From Terrirhizobium terrae (lineage in GTDB: Bacteria > Pseudomonadota > Alphaproteobacteria > Rhizobiales > Rhizobiaceae), in the NCBI RefSeq assembly GCF_030323265.1, contig NZ_CP104992.1, forward strand, positions 2,021,501 through 2,085,500: a stretch of 64,000 nucleotides of DNA, in the 5' to 3' direction. Positions 26,763 to 38,449 of the stretch are shown piece by piece (positions within the stretch are counted from its first letter, which is position 1; the number at the start of each line of letters is the position of its first letter). A model generated the notes under the pieces. It worked only from the letters and a program-made list of their open reading frames with translations, was not told the origin of the DNA and did no database searches. A program made the translations under genes and the position numbers.

Positions 26763-29495
26763 GTGACCCAGTTCGAAAGATTCTCCATCCAAGCCCTGAC
26801 AACCGACCAGCTGGCCTCGGAAGAGAGCCGCGCGTCGGCCACGCCGATGATGGAACAGTTCATCGAGATCAAGGCCAACAACCCTGGATCGATCCTGTTC
26901 TATCGCATGGGCGACTTCTACGAGCTGTTCTTCCAGGATGCGATCGAGGCGTCGCGCGCCCTCGGCATCACGCTGACGCGGCGCGGCCAGCACATGGGCC
27001 AGGATATCCCGATGTGCGGCGTGCCGGTCCATGCGGCCGACGACTATCTGCAAAAACTGATCGCCCTTGGCTTCCGCGTCGCCGTCTGCGAACAGGTGGA
27101 AGACCCTGCGGAAGCGAAGAAACGCGGCGGAAAGTCGGTGGTGAAGCGCGATGTCGTGCGCCTTGTCACGCCCGGCACGATCACCGAGGAAAAGCTGCTC
27201 GTCGCCTCGGAATCGAACTACCTGATGACGCTTGCCCGCATCAAGGGTGCGGCCGAGCCGCTGATGGCACTCGCCTGGATCGACATTTCCACCGGCGTCT
27301 TCCGGGTGGCAGAGACGGAGCAGTCGCGCCTGCTTGCCGACATCCTGCGCATCGAGCCGCGCGAACTGATCATGCCGGACACGCTCTTCCATGATGCTGA
27401 GCTGAAACCGGTCTTCGACGTGCTCGGCCGCGTCGCTGTGCCGCAGCCTTCGGTTCTGTTCGACAGCGCCACGTCGGAGGGCCGCATCGCCCGTTATTTC
27501 GGCGTCGGCACGCTGGATGGCTTCGGCACATTTTCCCGCGCCGAGCTTGCGGCGGCATCGGCGGCCATTTCCTATGTCGAAAAGACGCAGATTGCCGAGC
27601 GCCCGCCGCTCGGCCGGCCGGAGCGCGAGAGCGGCGCTTCGACGCTGTTCATCGACCCCGCCACCCGCGGCAACCTCGAACTGACGAAAACGCTGTCGGG
27701 CGAGCGCGAAGGCACGCTTCTGAAGGCGATCGACCGCACCGTCACCGGCGGCGGCGCCCGCCTGCTCGCTGAACGGCTGATGTCGCCGCTGACCGATCCC
27801 GACCGCATCAACGGCCGGCTCGATTCCATCTCCTTCCTGCGCGACGAGCCGTCGCTCTGCTCGGATCTCCGCTCCTCGCTCAAGCATGTGCCGGACATGC
27901 CGCGCGCGCTTTCCAGGCTGGCGCTGGACCGCGGCGGCCCGCGCGATCTCGGCGCCATCCTCGCCGGCCTCGAAGCCGCCCGCGGCGTCGTCAGCTTCCT
28001 CGAGCGCTCCATGCTGCCGGACGAGCTTTCTGCAGCGCTGACAGACCTCAAGGCTCTGCCGGTCACGGTCAGATCCCTGCTCGGCAAAATGCTGGCCGAA
28101 GACCTGCCGCTGCTGAAGCGTGACGGCGGTTTCCTCGCCGATGGCGCTCATGCCGAACTGGACGAGGTCCGCGCGCTGCGCGACCAGTCCCGCAAGGTGA
28201 TCGCCGGCCTGCAGCTGCAATATGCCGACGAGACCGGCATCAAGTCGCTCAAGATCAAGCACAACAACGTGCTCGGCTATTTCATAGAGGTAACGGCCGG
28301 CAATGCCGGGCCGATGACCGATACGCCGGAAGCCAAGGCCCGCTTCATCCATCGCCAGACCATGGCGAATGCCATGCGCTTCACCACCACCGAACTTGCC
28401 GATCTCGAAAGCCGCATCGCCAACGCCGCCGACAAGGCGCTGACCATCGAACTCGAAGCCTTCGATCGCATGGTTGCGGCTGTCACTGCCGAAGGCGAAG
28501 CGATCAAGGCCGGTGCCCGCGCGCTGTCGGTGGTCGATGTCGCAGCCGGCCTCGCCATGCTGTCGGAGGAATGGGACTACCGCCGCCCGACGGTCGATGC
28601 GTCGCGCATGTTCGCCATCGAAGGCGGCCGCCATCCGGTGGTCGAGCAGGCGCTGCGCCGCCAGTCCTCCGGCCCGTTCATCGCCAACGAATGCGATCTG
28701 TCGCCGAAAGACGGCGGCGAGTTCGGTGCGCTCTGGCTGCTCACCGGCCCGAACATGGGCGGTAAATCGACCTTCCTGCGCCAGAACGCGCTGATTGCCA
28801 TCCTTGCCCAGATGGGCTCCTTCGTCCCGGCCGCATCCGCCCATATCGGCATCGTCGACCGGCTTTTCTCCCGCGTCGGCGCGTCGGATGATCTCGCCCG
28901 CGGCCGTTCCACCTTCATGGTCGAAATGGTCGAGACGGCGGCAATTCTCAATCAGGCGACCGACCGTTCGCTGGTCATCCTGGATGAAATCGGTCGCGGT
29001 ACCGCCACCTTCGACGGCCTCTCCATCGCCTGGGCGGCGGTCGAGCATCTGCATGAAGGCAATCGCTGCCGTGGCCTCTTCGCCACCCACTTCCACGAAC
29101 TCACCGTGCTGTCGGAAAAGCTGAACCGGCTTTCCAACGCCACGATGAAGGTGAAGGAATGGGACGGCGAGGTGATCTTCCTGCACGAGGTTGGCCCCGG
29201 TGCCGCCGATCGCTCCTACGGCATCCAGGTCGCTCGTCTCGCCGGGCTTCCCGATAGCGTCGTCGCCCGCGCCCGCGACGTCCTGACCAAGCTGGAGGAT
29301 TCCGACCGCAAGAACCCTGCAAGCCAGCTGATCGACGACCTGCCGCTCTTCCAGGTCGCCGTGCGCAAGGATGACGTCAAGCGCGGCCCGTCGAAGGTCG
29401 AGGAAGCCCTGAAGGTCATCAACCCCGACGACATGAGCCCGCGCGAAGCACTCGATGCGCTCTATGCGCTGAAGAAGCAGCTTACGGCGAAATAG
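26763..29495 (+). CDS. mutS: DNA mismatch repair protein MutS
   Basis: 910 residues from GTG 26763. The mismatch-reading domain I has the Phe-x-Glu motif in GDFYELFF (about 52-59). Connector, lever and clamp domains follow, then the ATPase with Walker [10 protein letters not shown] near 662-670, [14 protein letters not shown] and Walker [12 protein letters not shown], plus the dimerisation helix-turn-helix tail. The length is normal for alphaproteobacterial MutS. It is divergent from maeB; mutS near glnD and murJ is a typical rhizobial location. Confidence 0.97.
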   Translation: MTQFERFSIQALTTDQLASEESRASATPMMEQFIEIKANNPGSILFYRMGDFYELFFQDAIEASRALGITLTRRGQHMGQDIPMCGVPVHAADDYLQKLIALGFRVAVCEQVEDPAEAKKRGGKSVVKRDVVRLVTPGTITEEKLLVASESNYLMTLARIKGAAEPLMALAWIDISTGVFRVAETEQSRLLADILRIEPRELIMPDTLFHDAELKPVFDVLGRVAVPQPSVLFDSATSEGRIARYFGVGTLDGFGTFSRAELAAASAAISYVEKTQIAERPPLGRPERESGASTLFIDPATRGNLELTKTLSGEREGTLLKAIDRTVTGGGARLLAERLMSPLTDPDRINGRLDSISFLRDEPSLCSDLRSSLKHVPDMPRALSRLALDRGGPRDLGAILAGLEAARGVVSFLERSMLPDELSAALTDLKALPVTVRSLLGKMLAEDLPLLKRDGGFLADGAHAELDEVRALRDQSRKVIAGLQLQYADETGIKSLKIKHNNVLGYFIEVTAGNAGPMTDTPEAKARFIHRQTMANAMRFTTTELADLESRIANAADKALTIELEAFDRMVAAVTAEGEAIKAGARALSVVDVAAGLAMLSEEWDYRRPTVDASRMFAIEGGRHPVVEQALRRQSSGPFIANECDLSPKDGGEFGALWLLTGPNMGGKSTFLRQNALIAILAQMGSFVPAASAHIGIVDRLFSRVGASDDLARGRSTFMVEMVETAAILNQATDRSLVILDEIGRGTATFDGLSIAWAAVEHLHEGNRCRGLFATHFHELTVLSEKLNRLSNATMKVKEWDGEVIFLHEVGPGAADRSYGIQVARLAGLPDSVVARARDVLTKLEDSDRKNPASQLIDDLPLFQVAVRKDDVKRGPSKVEEALKVINPDDMSPREALDALYALKKQLTAK

Positions 29496-29517
29496 CGGAT
29501 CGGGGGAAATCCGTATC

Positions 29518-30659
29518 TTATGGATTTGCCGCCTCCGTCTTCAGCGCCTGAGCGAAGGCCGCCACGGTAATATCGATCATCTGGGTGTGAAGCTCATGCC
29601 GTGACCGCCCGCCGCCATCCATGCAGATCGGATCGCCGATCTGCTCCGCGGCAGCCATTTCGGCAGCGCCCGGCTTGCATTCCGCAAACAGGCTGTAATG
29701 GCTGGCGTCGTCGATCGTCGTATAGCTCGACGTCGGAATGGTTTTGGCCAGCCCGAACGCATCCGCAGTCGCCGGAATTTCTCCGGGTGCGCCGAGGTTG
29801 ATGATCGAGACCGGGATCGCGATCCCTGCAAAGCTTTCGGCATCGAACACATCGACCGGCGCCGGATCGATCGTCATGGCAAAGCTGATCCGATCGTCCC
29901 TGTTGTCGCGGCCGGCAGATTGCATGTCCATCTCATGAAGGTCAACACCACTTTGCTTCACCCAGTCGCAAAGCGAGGCGTTGCGCATATCGGTATCGCA
30001 ATAACCAGCCAGAAGCCCCGGATCTATCCGGGCACCCGCGATCGCCAGCGCCGTGCCGCCACCCATGGAAAGGCCAAAGGTTCCAATCCGGCCCAGATCA
30101 ATGTGGGCGCTGAAAGTCGGGTCTTTCCCGATCGCATCGAGCGTGTCGCTCAGATCGCCGGGCCGCAACCAGATTTTCATCGTCTCCGCCGCCGATCTTT
30201 TCTTTCCGGAATTCCCCGGATGCGTGGGAGTGGCCACGACAAAGCCTCTGCTCGCCAGCGGAGCGGCGATCCAGCTCATGGCCAGCGGGTTTCCCGCGAG
30301 GCCCGCGCCGTGGGAGAGCAGGATGATCGGAAATTTCCCTCTGCCATCGGGGCGTTGCGCTGTGCCGACGTTCCTTCAAAGAATACGCTCTCGCCAAGCA
30401 CAACTGGCTCTCCGCCGGTTCGGGCGGTATACCAGACCGTCACCTCGATATCTTCGCCACGTTCCTCCGAGGGAGCCAGGATTCGGCGGACACCCACCTT
30501 GTCTGCGGCTTCGGCAGCGGAAGGCGTCATCTCGGCAGAGATCTTGATCGACGGTGCTCCCGCCTCGAAAGGAAACATGGCGGAAGGGATCAGGGAAAGT
30601 CCCATGGCCGCAAGTGCCAGGACGGGCGAGACGAGGGGAATGAGCAAGGGAAATGGCAT
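29518..30659 (-). pseudogene. Secreted alpha/beta hydrolase, frameshifted
   Basis: Two frames make one protein of about 380 residues. From ATG 30659 (GGAG nine bases upstream) runs a signal peptide (MPFPLLIPLVSPVLALAAMG) and a beta-rich start to EGTSAQR. One inserted base near 30375 joins GRGKFPIILLSHGAG (oxyanion strand), then the nucleophile elbow FGLSMGGG and a late histidine in DDASHYS. It resembles dienelactone-hydrolase/PAF-acetylhydrolase-like enzymes. The substrate is unknown. Divergent from the AraC-type gene, which is also broken. Confidence 0.75.
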
Positions 30660-30768
30660 GTCGATCGGTCTCCAGCCGTGTTGAGAATGGAGCGGATGAG
30701 AGCGCCAATCCGTCTGCCCTTCGACCTCGAACATGATATAGTCCGTTCCGAAACATGATTTAGGCCTT

Positions 30769-31850
30769 TTGCCGCATCCGGCGGGATCTCCATTGCTGAC
30801 CGTTCCCTTGCCCCTTCTTGCGGGCCTGATCTTTGTGCTGGTTCTTCACAACAGCCTGAAGGGCGTGGAAGCGCCCGGAAGCCGCCGCTATTTCGCGGCC
30901 TTCCTCATCCTCTATGCGCTGCAGGGGCTGATCGTCGGCCTGCATTTCGGCTATGGCGTCACCGGCCTTGCCTTCGTCCAGCCGGTCACGGCTTCCGTCA
31001 TGCCGCCGCTCGCCTTTCTGGCGTTCCGGGAACTGGCGGGCTTTCCACCGTCCCGTCCCTGGCTCCATCTCTGGGCGCCGCTCGCGGTCGCCATCGCCGT
31101 GGCTTTCGTGCAGGATCTCATCGATCCGCTGCTGCTCGTGATCTTCCTCGTCTACGGTCTGGTCCTGTTGCAGTTGACGCGGACGGGAGGCGCCGAACTC
31201 ATGGCGGAGGCGAGCCTCCAGCGCATGCGACCGGCCCTTCGCGCGGCAAGACTGACTGCCGGTCTGATGTTCCTCTTCGCCGCTACCGACGCTGTGCTCG
31301 CCATCTATACCCGGCTCCACGGTGCCGGCAGCGTGCCCTCGTCGTCACGGTGATGAATATTGCCGCACTCGCCGTCGTCGCGGTCTATTACTTCTGGCCG
31401 CAAGCCGATGCTGCGCCCACACGCATTGCCGAGACAACAGAACCCGATCCTCGCGACGACGACCTCGTGGCCCGCGCCACTGCAGCGCTGAACGAGAAAG
31501 ACCTGTTCAGCGACGAAAACCTCAGCCTCGCAAAGATCGCCCGCAAGGCCGGCATCCCGGCCCGCGACCTCTCATCGGCCATCAATCGGGCAACGGGGCA
31601 GAACGTCTCGCAATTCGTCAACAACCGCCGCGTCACTGAAGCCTGCCGCCTGCTAGACGAGACCAAGCAGTCCGCCACCTCGATCATGCTCGACGTCGGC
31701 TTCTCGACCAAATCCAACTTCAACCGAGAATTCCGCCGCGTCACCGGCATGAGCCCCCGCCAATGGCGTGGGCGCGCTCAGGGTAGTGTGCCGGAGCTCA
31801 CCGCGTCAGCCGACGCTCTTGACCTCAAAGCCGCGCGGCAACAACTTTGA
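30769..31850 (+). pseudogene. Membrane-anchored AraC-type regulator, frameshifted
   Basis: The first frame (30769-31353) encodes about six hydrophobic helices. One inserted base near 31336 continues it as LVVTVMNIAALAVVAVYYFW (seventh helix), a linker, and an AraC-type double helix-turn-helix (LSLAKIARKAGIPARDLSSA, SIMLDVGFSTKSNFNREF). The proposed TTG start is weak. Such proteins sense envelope signals and regulate a neighbour; the divergent secreted hydrolase is the obvious candidate (inference). Confidence 0.75.
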
Positions 31851-31932
31851 AACACCCGATCGTCATAATCGGTGGCAAAGGTGCCCCAAATTCGCTAAAG
31901 CCTCCCCGGCAAACTGGCACCGGCAGGAACAC

Positions 31933-34758
31933 ATGGCCAGACACGAAATTGATTTCTCCGAACTTCTCGACATCGATGCCCTGAAGGCCGAGTGCCGCGC
32001 GCTGATGAAGAAGGACCGGCCGCATCTGGAATTGCGGGCCGCGATCCTGCCCGTCATGCGCCGCGCAAGCACGCAGGGACGCGAAAAGGCGCGCGAGCTG
32101 CTCAACCGCGATGGCAGCGGCCTCAACTGCGCCGAACGCATTTCCTGGCTGCAGGACCAGATCATCTCCATCCTGCACGAGACGGTCGTCTCCGCCGTGC
32201 ATCCCGAAGGCCGCGACATCGCGGTTGCCGCCGTCGGCGGCTATGGCCGCGCCACGCTGGCGCCGGGTTCTGATATCGACCTTCTCTTCCTCCTGCCGGA
32301 AAAGAATTCGGACGCCATGCGCAAGGCGGTGGAATTCCTGCTCTATGTCCTGTGGGACATGGGCTTCAAGGTCGGCCACGCGACCCGCACCATCGAGGAA
32401 TGCATCCGCCTGTCGCGCACGGACATGACCATCCGCACCGCGATCCTCGAAAGCCGCCACATCTGCGGTTCCGAGCATCTGGTCGGCCAGCTGGAGACCC
32501 GCTTCGACCGGGATATCGTTGCCGATACCGGTGCGGAATTCGTCGCCGCCAAGCTCGCCGAACGCGACTTCCGCCACCAGAAGGCGGGCGACACGCGCTA
32601 TCTGGTCGAGCCCAATGTCAAGGAAGGCAAGGGCGGCCTGCGCGATCTGCAGACCCTGTTCTGGATTTCCAAATATTATTATCGGGTCAAGGATACGGCC
32701 GAACTCGTCAAGCTCGGCGTCTTCTCCCGCACCGAATTGCGGCAGTTCGAAAAGGCCGACGATTTCCTCTGGGCCGTGCGCTGCCACATGCATTTCCTCA
32801 CCGGCAAGGCGGAGGAGCGTCTGTCCTTCGATATCCAGCGCGAGATCGCGGCGAACCTCGGATACCATTCCCGCCCGGGCCTGTCGGCCGTCGAGCGCTT
32901 CATGAAGCACTACTTCCTGGTCGCCAAGGATGTCGGCGACCTGACGCGCATCTTCTGCGCGGCACTGGAGGAACAGCAGGCCAAGGCAGCACCCGGTCTC
33001 GCCAACCGCGTCATGTCACGCTTCACCAAGCGCCTGCACAAGATCCCCGGCACGGTCGATTTCGTCACCGATCGCGGCCGCATTACGCTTGCCGCACCGG
33101 ATGTCTTCACCCGCGACCCGATCAACATCATCCGCTTCTTCCATGTCGCGGATATCCACGGGCTCGAACTTCACCCGGACGCCTTGAAGCGCATGACCCG
33201 GTCGCTGTCGCTGATCAATGCCGAGGTGCGCGAGAACGAGGAGGCAAACCGCCTGTTCCTCTCCATGCTGACATCCCGCCGCGATCCGGCCCTGATGCTT
33301 CGGCGGATGAACGAGGCCGGCGTGCTTGGCCGCTTCATCCTTGAATTCGGCAAGGTCGTCGCGATGATGCAGTTCAACATGTATCATCACTATACGGTCG
33401 ACGAGCACCTGATCCGCTCGGTCGAGGCCCTGTCGGAGATCGACAAGGGCGAGGCGAGCGAGGTCCATCCGCTCGCCAACAAGATCATGCCCGGCATCGA
33501 GGAGCGCGACGCGCTCTATGTCGCGGTCCTCATCCACGACATCGCCAAGGGCCGGCAGGAGGATCACTCGACCGCCGGCGCCCGCATCGCCAAGAAGCTG
33601 TGCCCGAGGCTCGGGTTGAATGCCAAGCAGACCGAGCTCGTCACCTGGCTGGTCGAACAGCATCTCATCATGTCGATGACCGCCCAGACGCGCGACCTGC
33701 ATGACCGCAAGACGATTACAGATTTTGCCGACGCCGTGCGCTCGATGGACAGGCTCAAGCTGCTGCTGGTGCTGACGATCTGCGATATCCGCGCCGTCGG
33801 CCCGGGCGTGTGGAACGGCTGGAAGGGCCAGCTGCTGCGCACGCTCTATTACGAGACCGAACTGCTTCTCTCCGGCGGCTTTTCCGAAGCGCCGCGCCGC
33901 GAACGCGCCACCGCCGCAGCGCGTGAACTCGCCACAGCCCTGTCGGACTGGGACGAGGCGGACGCCAAGACCTATTCGGAGCTGCACTACCAGCCCTATC
34001 TGCTGGCGGTCTCGCTGGAAGATCAGGTCCGCCACGCGGGCTTCATCCGCGATACCGACCGTGCCGGCCATGTGCTTGCCACCATGGTGCGCACCGAAGC
34101 TTTCCGCGCGATCACCGAGATTACGGTGCTTGCGCCCGACCATCCGCGCCTCCTGTCGATCATCACCGGCGCCTGCGCCGCGGCCGGCGCCAACATCGCC
34201 GATGCCCAGGTCTATACGACGACCGACGGCCGCGCGCTCGACACCATTCTCATCAACCGCGAATTTGCAGTCGACGAGGACGAGCTTCGCCGTGCCGGTA
34301 CGATCGGCCGCATGATCGAGGACGTGCTCTCCGGCAAGCGCCGCCTGCCGGAAGTCATCGCGACCCGCGCCAAGGCGAAGAAGAAGACCAAGGCCTTCGA
34401 CATCCCGCCCTCGGTCATCATCTCCAACGGCCTGTCCAACAAGTTCACCGTCATCGAGATCGAGTGCCTCGACCGCACCGGCCTCCTGGCGGATGTTACG
34501 GCAGGTTTGGCCGACCTCTCGCTCGACATCCAGTCGGCGCGCATCACCACGTTCGGCGAGAAGGTCATCGATACCTTCTACGTCACCGATCTCGTCGGCC
34601 AGAAGATCACCAACGAAAACCGCCAGAACAGCATCGCTGCGCGCCTCAAGGCAGTGATGTCGGACGACGAGTTCGAGACGCTGGACGGCATGCGGGCGAG
34701 CATCGTCCCGACAGGCTCGGAACCGCCGGCACCCCGCAAAAGCAAGGCAAGCGCATGA
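31933..34758 (+). CDS. glnD: Bifunctional PII uridylyltransferase/uridylyl-removing enzyme
   Basis: 941 residues from ATG 31933 (AGGA upstream); the frame is open to 31768 but the extension is not GlnD-like. The nucleotidyltransferase domain has [18 protein letters not shown] near 102-119. The HD uridylyl-removing domain has VLIHDIAKG near 530. Two ACT domains lie near 735-805 and 845-915 and sense glutamine. GlnD modifies PII proteins and so gates nitrogen regulation. It is followed by murJ after 22 bp. Confidence 0.96.
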   Translation: MARHEIDFSELLDIDALKAECRALMKKDRPHLELRAAILPVMRRASTQGREKARELLNRDGSGLNCAERISWLQDQIISILHETVVSAVHPEGRDIAVAAVGGYGRATLAPGSDIDLLFLLPEKNSDAMRKAVEFLLYVLWDMGFKVGHATRTIEECIRLSRTDMTIRTAILESRHICGSEHLVGQLETRFDRDIVADTGAEFVAAKLAERDFRHQKAGDTRYLVEPNVKEGKGGLRDLQTLFWISKYYYRVKDTAELVKLGVFSRTELRQFEKADDFLWAVRCHMHFLTGKAEERLSFDIQREIAANLGYHSRPGLSAVERFMKHYFLVAKDVGDLTRIFCAALEEQQAKAAPGLANRVMSRFTKRLHKIPGTVDFVTDRGRITLAAPDVFTRDPINIIRFFHVADIHGLELHPDALKRMTRSLSLINAEVRENEEANRLFLSMLTSRRDPALMLRRMNEAGVLGRFILEFGKVVAMMQFNMYHHYTVDEHLIRSVEALSEIDKGEASEVHPLANKIMPGIEERDALYVAVLIHDIAKGRQEDHSTAGARIAKKLCPRLGLNAKQTELVTWLVEQHLIMSMTAQTRDLHDRKTITDFADAVRSMDRLKLLLVLTICDIRAVGPGVWNGWKGQLLRTLYYETELLLSGGFSEAPRRERATAAARELATALSDWDEADAKTYSELHYQPYLLAVSLEDQVRHAGFIRDTDRAGHVLATMVRTEAFRAITEITVLAPDHPRLLSIITGACAAAGANIADAQVYTTTDGRALDTILINREFAVDEDELRRAGTIGRMIEDVLSGKRRLPEVIATRAKAKKKTKAFDIPPSVIISNGLSNKFTVIEIECLDRTGLLADVTAGLADLSLDIQSARITTFGEKVIDTFYVTDLVGQKITNENRQNSIAARLKAVMSDDEFETLDGMRASIVPTGSEPPAPRKSKASA

Positions 34759-34780
34759 TCATGGACCTGGGTGGCAACCG

Positions 34781-36355
34781 ATGAGCCTCGTCAAGAAGTT
34801 CGCGACCGTCGGCGGGGCCACGCTCGGCAGTCGCATCTTCGGCTTTGCCCGTGAGACCGCCATGGCGGCAGCGCTCGGCACCGGGCCGATGGCTGACGTC
34901 TTCTATGCCGCCTTCCGCTTTCCCAACCTGTTCCGTCGTCTGTTTGCCGAAGGCGCCTTCAACGCCGCCTTCGTGCCGCTCTTTTCGAAGGAGATCGAGG
35001 CGAACGGCGTCGCGGGCGCAAAACGCTTTTCCGAGGAAGTCTTCGGCGTCCTGTTTTCGGCGCTTCTGATCATCACGATCGTCATGGAACTGATGATGCC
35101 GTGGCTGGTCCGCTGGATCATCGCCCCCGGCTTTGCCGACGATGCGGAAAAGACTTCGCTGACCATCCGCATGGCGGCTGTCATGTTCCCCTATCTCATG
35201 TGCATGTCGCTGACGGCGATGATGAGCGGCATGCTCAATTCGCTGCATCATTTCTTCGCCGCCGCCATCGCCCCAGTTTTCCTCAACGTGGTAATGATCG
35301 CAGCGCTCCTATACGGCCTGTGGGTCGGCGCCGATCCGCGGGATATCGCCTGGTACCTGTCCTGGAGCGTGCTGGTCGCCGGCGTGCTGCAGCTTGCCGT
35401 CGTCTATATCGGCGTGCGCCATGCCGGCATCAATATCGGCTTCCGCCGCCCGCGCATGACGCCCAACGTCAAGCGCCTGCTCTGGCTTGCTGTGCCGGCC
35501 GCCGTCACCGGCGGCGTCACCCAGATCAACCAGATCATCGGCCAGGCAATCGCGTCCGGCAAGGAAGGCGCGATCGCGGCGCTTCAATATGCCGACCGCA
35601 TCTACCAGCTACCGCTCGGCGTCGTCGGCGTGGCCGTCGGTGTCGTGCTCTTGCCGGAACTGTCTCGGGCGCTGAAGGGCGGACAGTTGAAGGAGGCGGC
35701 CAATATCCAGAACCGCTCGATCGAATTCGTCCTGTTCCTGACGCTGCCGGCCGCCGCCGGCCTCTGGGTCCTGTCGGATGCGATCATTCGCGTGCTCTAT
35801 GAGCGCGGCGCGTTCTCGGCGGAAAATACGGCGGTCGTCGCCGGCATTCTGGCCATCTACGGCCTCGGTCTCCCGGGCTTCGTTATGATCAAGGCGCTGC
35901 AGCCGGGCTTCTACGCCCGCGAGGACACCAGGACGCCGATGCGCTTCACCATGCTCGCGGTCGTCGTCAATTCTGGCCTCGCCATTTCGCTCTTCCCGCT
36001 TCTGGCCGAACGCGGCATCGCGACCGCCGAGGCGACCGCCGGCTGGATCAATACCGTTCTTCTGTTCACCACGCTCGTCTGGCGTGGCCATCTCGCCTGG
36101 GAATGGCAGCTTGCAAAGCGCACGGTGCTGCTGATTGTCTCGGCCGGTATCATGGCCGCGGCGCTGATCTACGCTCTGCCCTATGCCGGCCCCTGGCTGT
36201 CACCCGGCTCGCATCTCTTGAGCCAGGTTGCCGCACTCGGCGTGCTCATCGCCATTGCGATGGTCGTCTATTTCAGCGTGGCATTCCTGATCGGCGGCGC
36301 CGATCTCGGCATGATCCGCCGCAATCTCAAGCGCAAGCCGAAGGCCTCGGCATAA
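34781..36355 (+). CDS. murJ: Lipid II flippase MurJ
   Basis: 524 residues with about 14 membrane helices, starting MSLVKKFATVGGATLGSRIFG, the typical MurJ/MviN opening with the conserved arginine. ETAMAAALGTGPMADVFYAAF and NLFRRLFAEGAFNAAFVPLF match the signature helices 1-2. It moves lipid-linked peptidoglycan precursor across the inner membrane. The pairing glnD-murJ is conserved in rhizobia. Confidence 0.95.
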   Translation: MSLVKKFATVGGATLGSRIFGFARETAMAAALGTGPMADVFYAAFRFPNLFRRLFAEGAFNAAFVPLFSKEIEANGVAGAKRFSEEVFGVLFSALLIITIVMELMMPWLVRWIIAPGFADDAEKTSLTIRMAAVMFPYLMCMSLTAMMSGMLNSLHHFFAAAIAPVFLNVVMIAALLYGLWVGADPRDIAWYLSWSVLVAGVLQLAVVYIGVRHAGINIGFRRPRMTPNVKRLLWLAVPAAVTGGVTQINQIIGQAIASGKEGAIAALQYADRIYQLPLGVVGVAVGVVLLPELSRALKGGQLKEAANIQNRSIEFVLFLTLPAAAGLWVLSDAIIRVLYERGAFSAENTAVVAGILAIYGLGLPGFVMIKALQPGFYAREDTRTPMRFTMLAVVVNSGLAISLFPLLAERGIATAEATAGWINTVLLFTTLVWRGHLAWEWQLAKRTVLLIVSAGIMAAALIYALPYAGPWLSPGSHLLSQVAALGVLIAIAMVVYFSVAFLIGGADLGMIRRNLKRKPKASA

Positions 36356-36383
36356 GGGCGAAGGCGGCTTAACGCCGCCTTGA

Positions 36384-36874
36384 TCAGCTCTCGCCGCCCT
36401 TGCTCTTGTTCCTGCGCTTCAGGTTCGCAAGGCTTCCCTTGCCCTTCTTGCCGCAATGGGCCCAGGTCCGGCTTGGGCCGATATCCACATGCACGATGCC
36501 GTTACAGTAGCGGCCGATGCCGCCGATGCCCGGCGCGGTGCGGGCGGCCGCCAGGATGCGTTTTTCTGAGACACCCGGCACGCGGATGTCTGCGGCGTAA
36601 CAGCGGCTATGTTGTGACGTGCCGGAGCGCGGGCGGTGGCCGGATGTCACCATCGGCTTGTGGCCGGTCTGCTTGGCGATATGGGCAAGGATCGCCTCCA
36701 GCTTTTCGGGAAAACAGCCGGTGCGAACGCTGACGCGCTGGACGGTATAGAAGGCGGAATAGTCGTGCTTGAAGCTGGTGCCGCGGCGTTTGTCGTTCTT
36801 GCCTGCGGCCTCGGCGTTGACGTTCAAACTGAATGCCAAAAGGCAGGCCAGCGCGACGCGAAAAAGATGCGCAT
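36384..36874 (-). CDS. Secreted M15-family peptidase, start hidden by a frameshift
   Basis: Peptidase M15 (YcbK/DUF882-like) with zinc-site motifs SGTSQHSRCYAADIRV and GIVHVDIG. Such enzymes trim D-amino-acid bonds in peptidoglycan. The continuous frame runs up to 36965 with an unnatural N-terminus. One extra A in the A5 run at 36861-36865 connects the body to ATG 36874, which has a strong AGGGGA ribosome-binding site and gives a textbook signal peptide (MRIFFRVALACLLAFSLNV, then NAEA). A lost homopolymer base is the simplest explanation. The basic C-terminal tail is normal. Confidence 0.82.
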
Positions 36875-37093
36875 GGAAATCCCCTGGGAAAGGACCTGTC
36901 CTCAAAACAGGTCGACTTGTGTGTCGGGGTATTTCTTTCTGAAAAGTGACGTGAATAAGGAGCAATTTACTCTAAATTGGGATTTCTTGATCTTAAGTCT
37001 TAATAGTCGTTAACCAAGTCTGTGGCGGGTAACGCTTCTATTTGGCGTATACCGCCGTTTTTCTTTGTTAGAAAATTGTTGCAAAACTCAAGG

Positions 37094-37122
37094 TTGACGC
37101 ACCTTCGGAGGCTGGCCATAGT
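37094..37122 (+). promoter_or_regulatory. Possible promoter for the gene at 37201
   Basis: TTGACG (37094-37099), a 17-bp spacer, and CATAGT (37117-37122). The -10 is imperfect. The leader carries a small hairpin TGGCAC/GTGCCA (37155-37176). Confidence 0.35.
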
Positions 37123-37200
37123 TCAGCGGTACATCAGATGATTTCATACGGATGTGGCACTGCCCGACTGGTGCCAGCTCCTCCATAAGAGGCTGTTACC

Positions 37201-38425
37201 ATGTTTGGATTTTCCAAGGACATTTCCCTCTCCAATCCCTTTTCGCGCGCTTCAAGTTCGCGGGGCCAGGACGCCGTCGCGGCGGCTGCGGACAAGAAGG
37301 GCAAGTACGACAAGAAGGATGCGCCGCTCGCCATCACCGACATCGTCATGACCTGCCTCGACGTCGCCTTCGGCACGGCGAACGGCGGCCAGAGCGTCGG
37401 TTATGCCGGGCTTGCTCAGCATGCAGCCCAAGGCGCACAAAACGGCTACAAGGCCAAGGGCAATGCCAAGATCGAGGTTCCCCCAATCCCCGTTTCGTTG
37501 CTCATGGGCACAGCAAGGGCGACATCACGACGGAAAGCCCGGCAACGCTGAAATACCTGCAGCGCCGGCGGATCAAGGAAGTCGGCGGCAACGGCGTCGG
37601 CATTGCCGGCTCGGTGGCGGTCGCCGCCTCCATGGGCCATCTCCCGGTCAACGCGCTTTCGATCGCCAAGCAGGCCAACACGACCGGGTCGACAGCCGCG
37701 CATCTCACCCAGCTGAAAATCCTGGCGAAAGAAATCGATGCCTTGGATCCCGGTCCGCAGACCGGCGTCTCACTGTCGGAGCTGGTCAGGGAAGTCATCA
37801 AGGTAAAAGTCCACAAGTCGGGCATCGAGGGCACCAAGCTTGTGACGGGCTCGATCCCGGTGCTTGGCGAAATCATCACTTCGGCCGTCACCGGTGCCGT
37901 AAATGGTGCGACGTCTGCGGCAAAGACCTTCGACAAAGCTTTCCATGCCCGCGATTGCGCCAGTCTTGCGCTGGAGATCCACTGGCTCGCCTACCAGGAG
38001 CAGTTCCGGGCCTGGTGCCGCATGCACCGGCTCGATCCCGAAGAATTTCTCGACCGCGACAACTATCTCGCCCGCCGCAAGCCGCCGCGCCTAACCGGCA
38101 AGAATCTACGGCAGGCCAATGAGATGCTGCGCGAACACGACCGCCCCCGCGCCTGAAAGGCAAGGGCCTGTCCGCCGCCCGTGAAGCGCTCGAAGCCCAT
38201 AACCCGCCGGCCAGCCGCCTGCCATCGGCCGAACTCGACCGGGTGGTGCACGAAGCCCGCCAGAGCTTTTATTTCCACCGCGACGCCGGCCCGGCGACGA
38301 AACTTGTCGCCGAACTCTTCACCCGCCGCTCGGCACTCGCGGTCCTCGGCAGATACGACGTCGCCGCCCTGATCATGGAACCCGGCGGCTGGGTCGCCCT
38401 GACAGACAAGATCTCGTCCTTGTAA
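37201..38425 (+). pseudogene. Unrecognised glycine-rich protein, split by two one-base deletions
   Basis: ATG 37201 follows AAGAGG. Three frames join if one C is restored in the C runs near 37485-37495 (giving VPPIPRFVAHGHSKG) and one near 38146 (giving REHDRPPRLKGKGLSAA). The repaired protein has about 409 residues: a Ser-rich basic start, three Gly/Ala-rich weakly hydrophobic stretches (GTANGGQSVGYAGLAQHA, GNGVGIAGSVAVAASMG, VTGSIPVLGEIITSAVTGA), then a charged helical C-terminal half. There is no signal peptide. I know no family for it. The glycine-zipper look suggests membrane interaction or oligomer formation, but that is only inference. Confidence 0.6.
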
Positions 38426-38449
38426 GGGGTGTACGGTAGGGCCGGCTCT

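Noticed and set aside
24530-27394. A 954-codon plus-strand open frame opposite maeB and into mutS
   Set aside because: It is the antisense shadow of maeB in high-GC DNA; it has no ribosome-binding site, an Arg/His/Asp-rich composition and no domains, while maeB and mutS show full motif sets.
26706-29186. An 826-codon minus-strand open frame opposite mutS
   Set aside because: Antisense shadow of mutS with biased composition and no recognisable domains.
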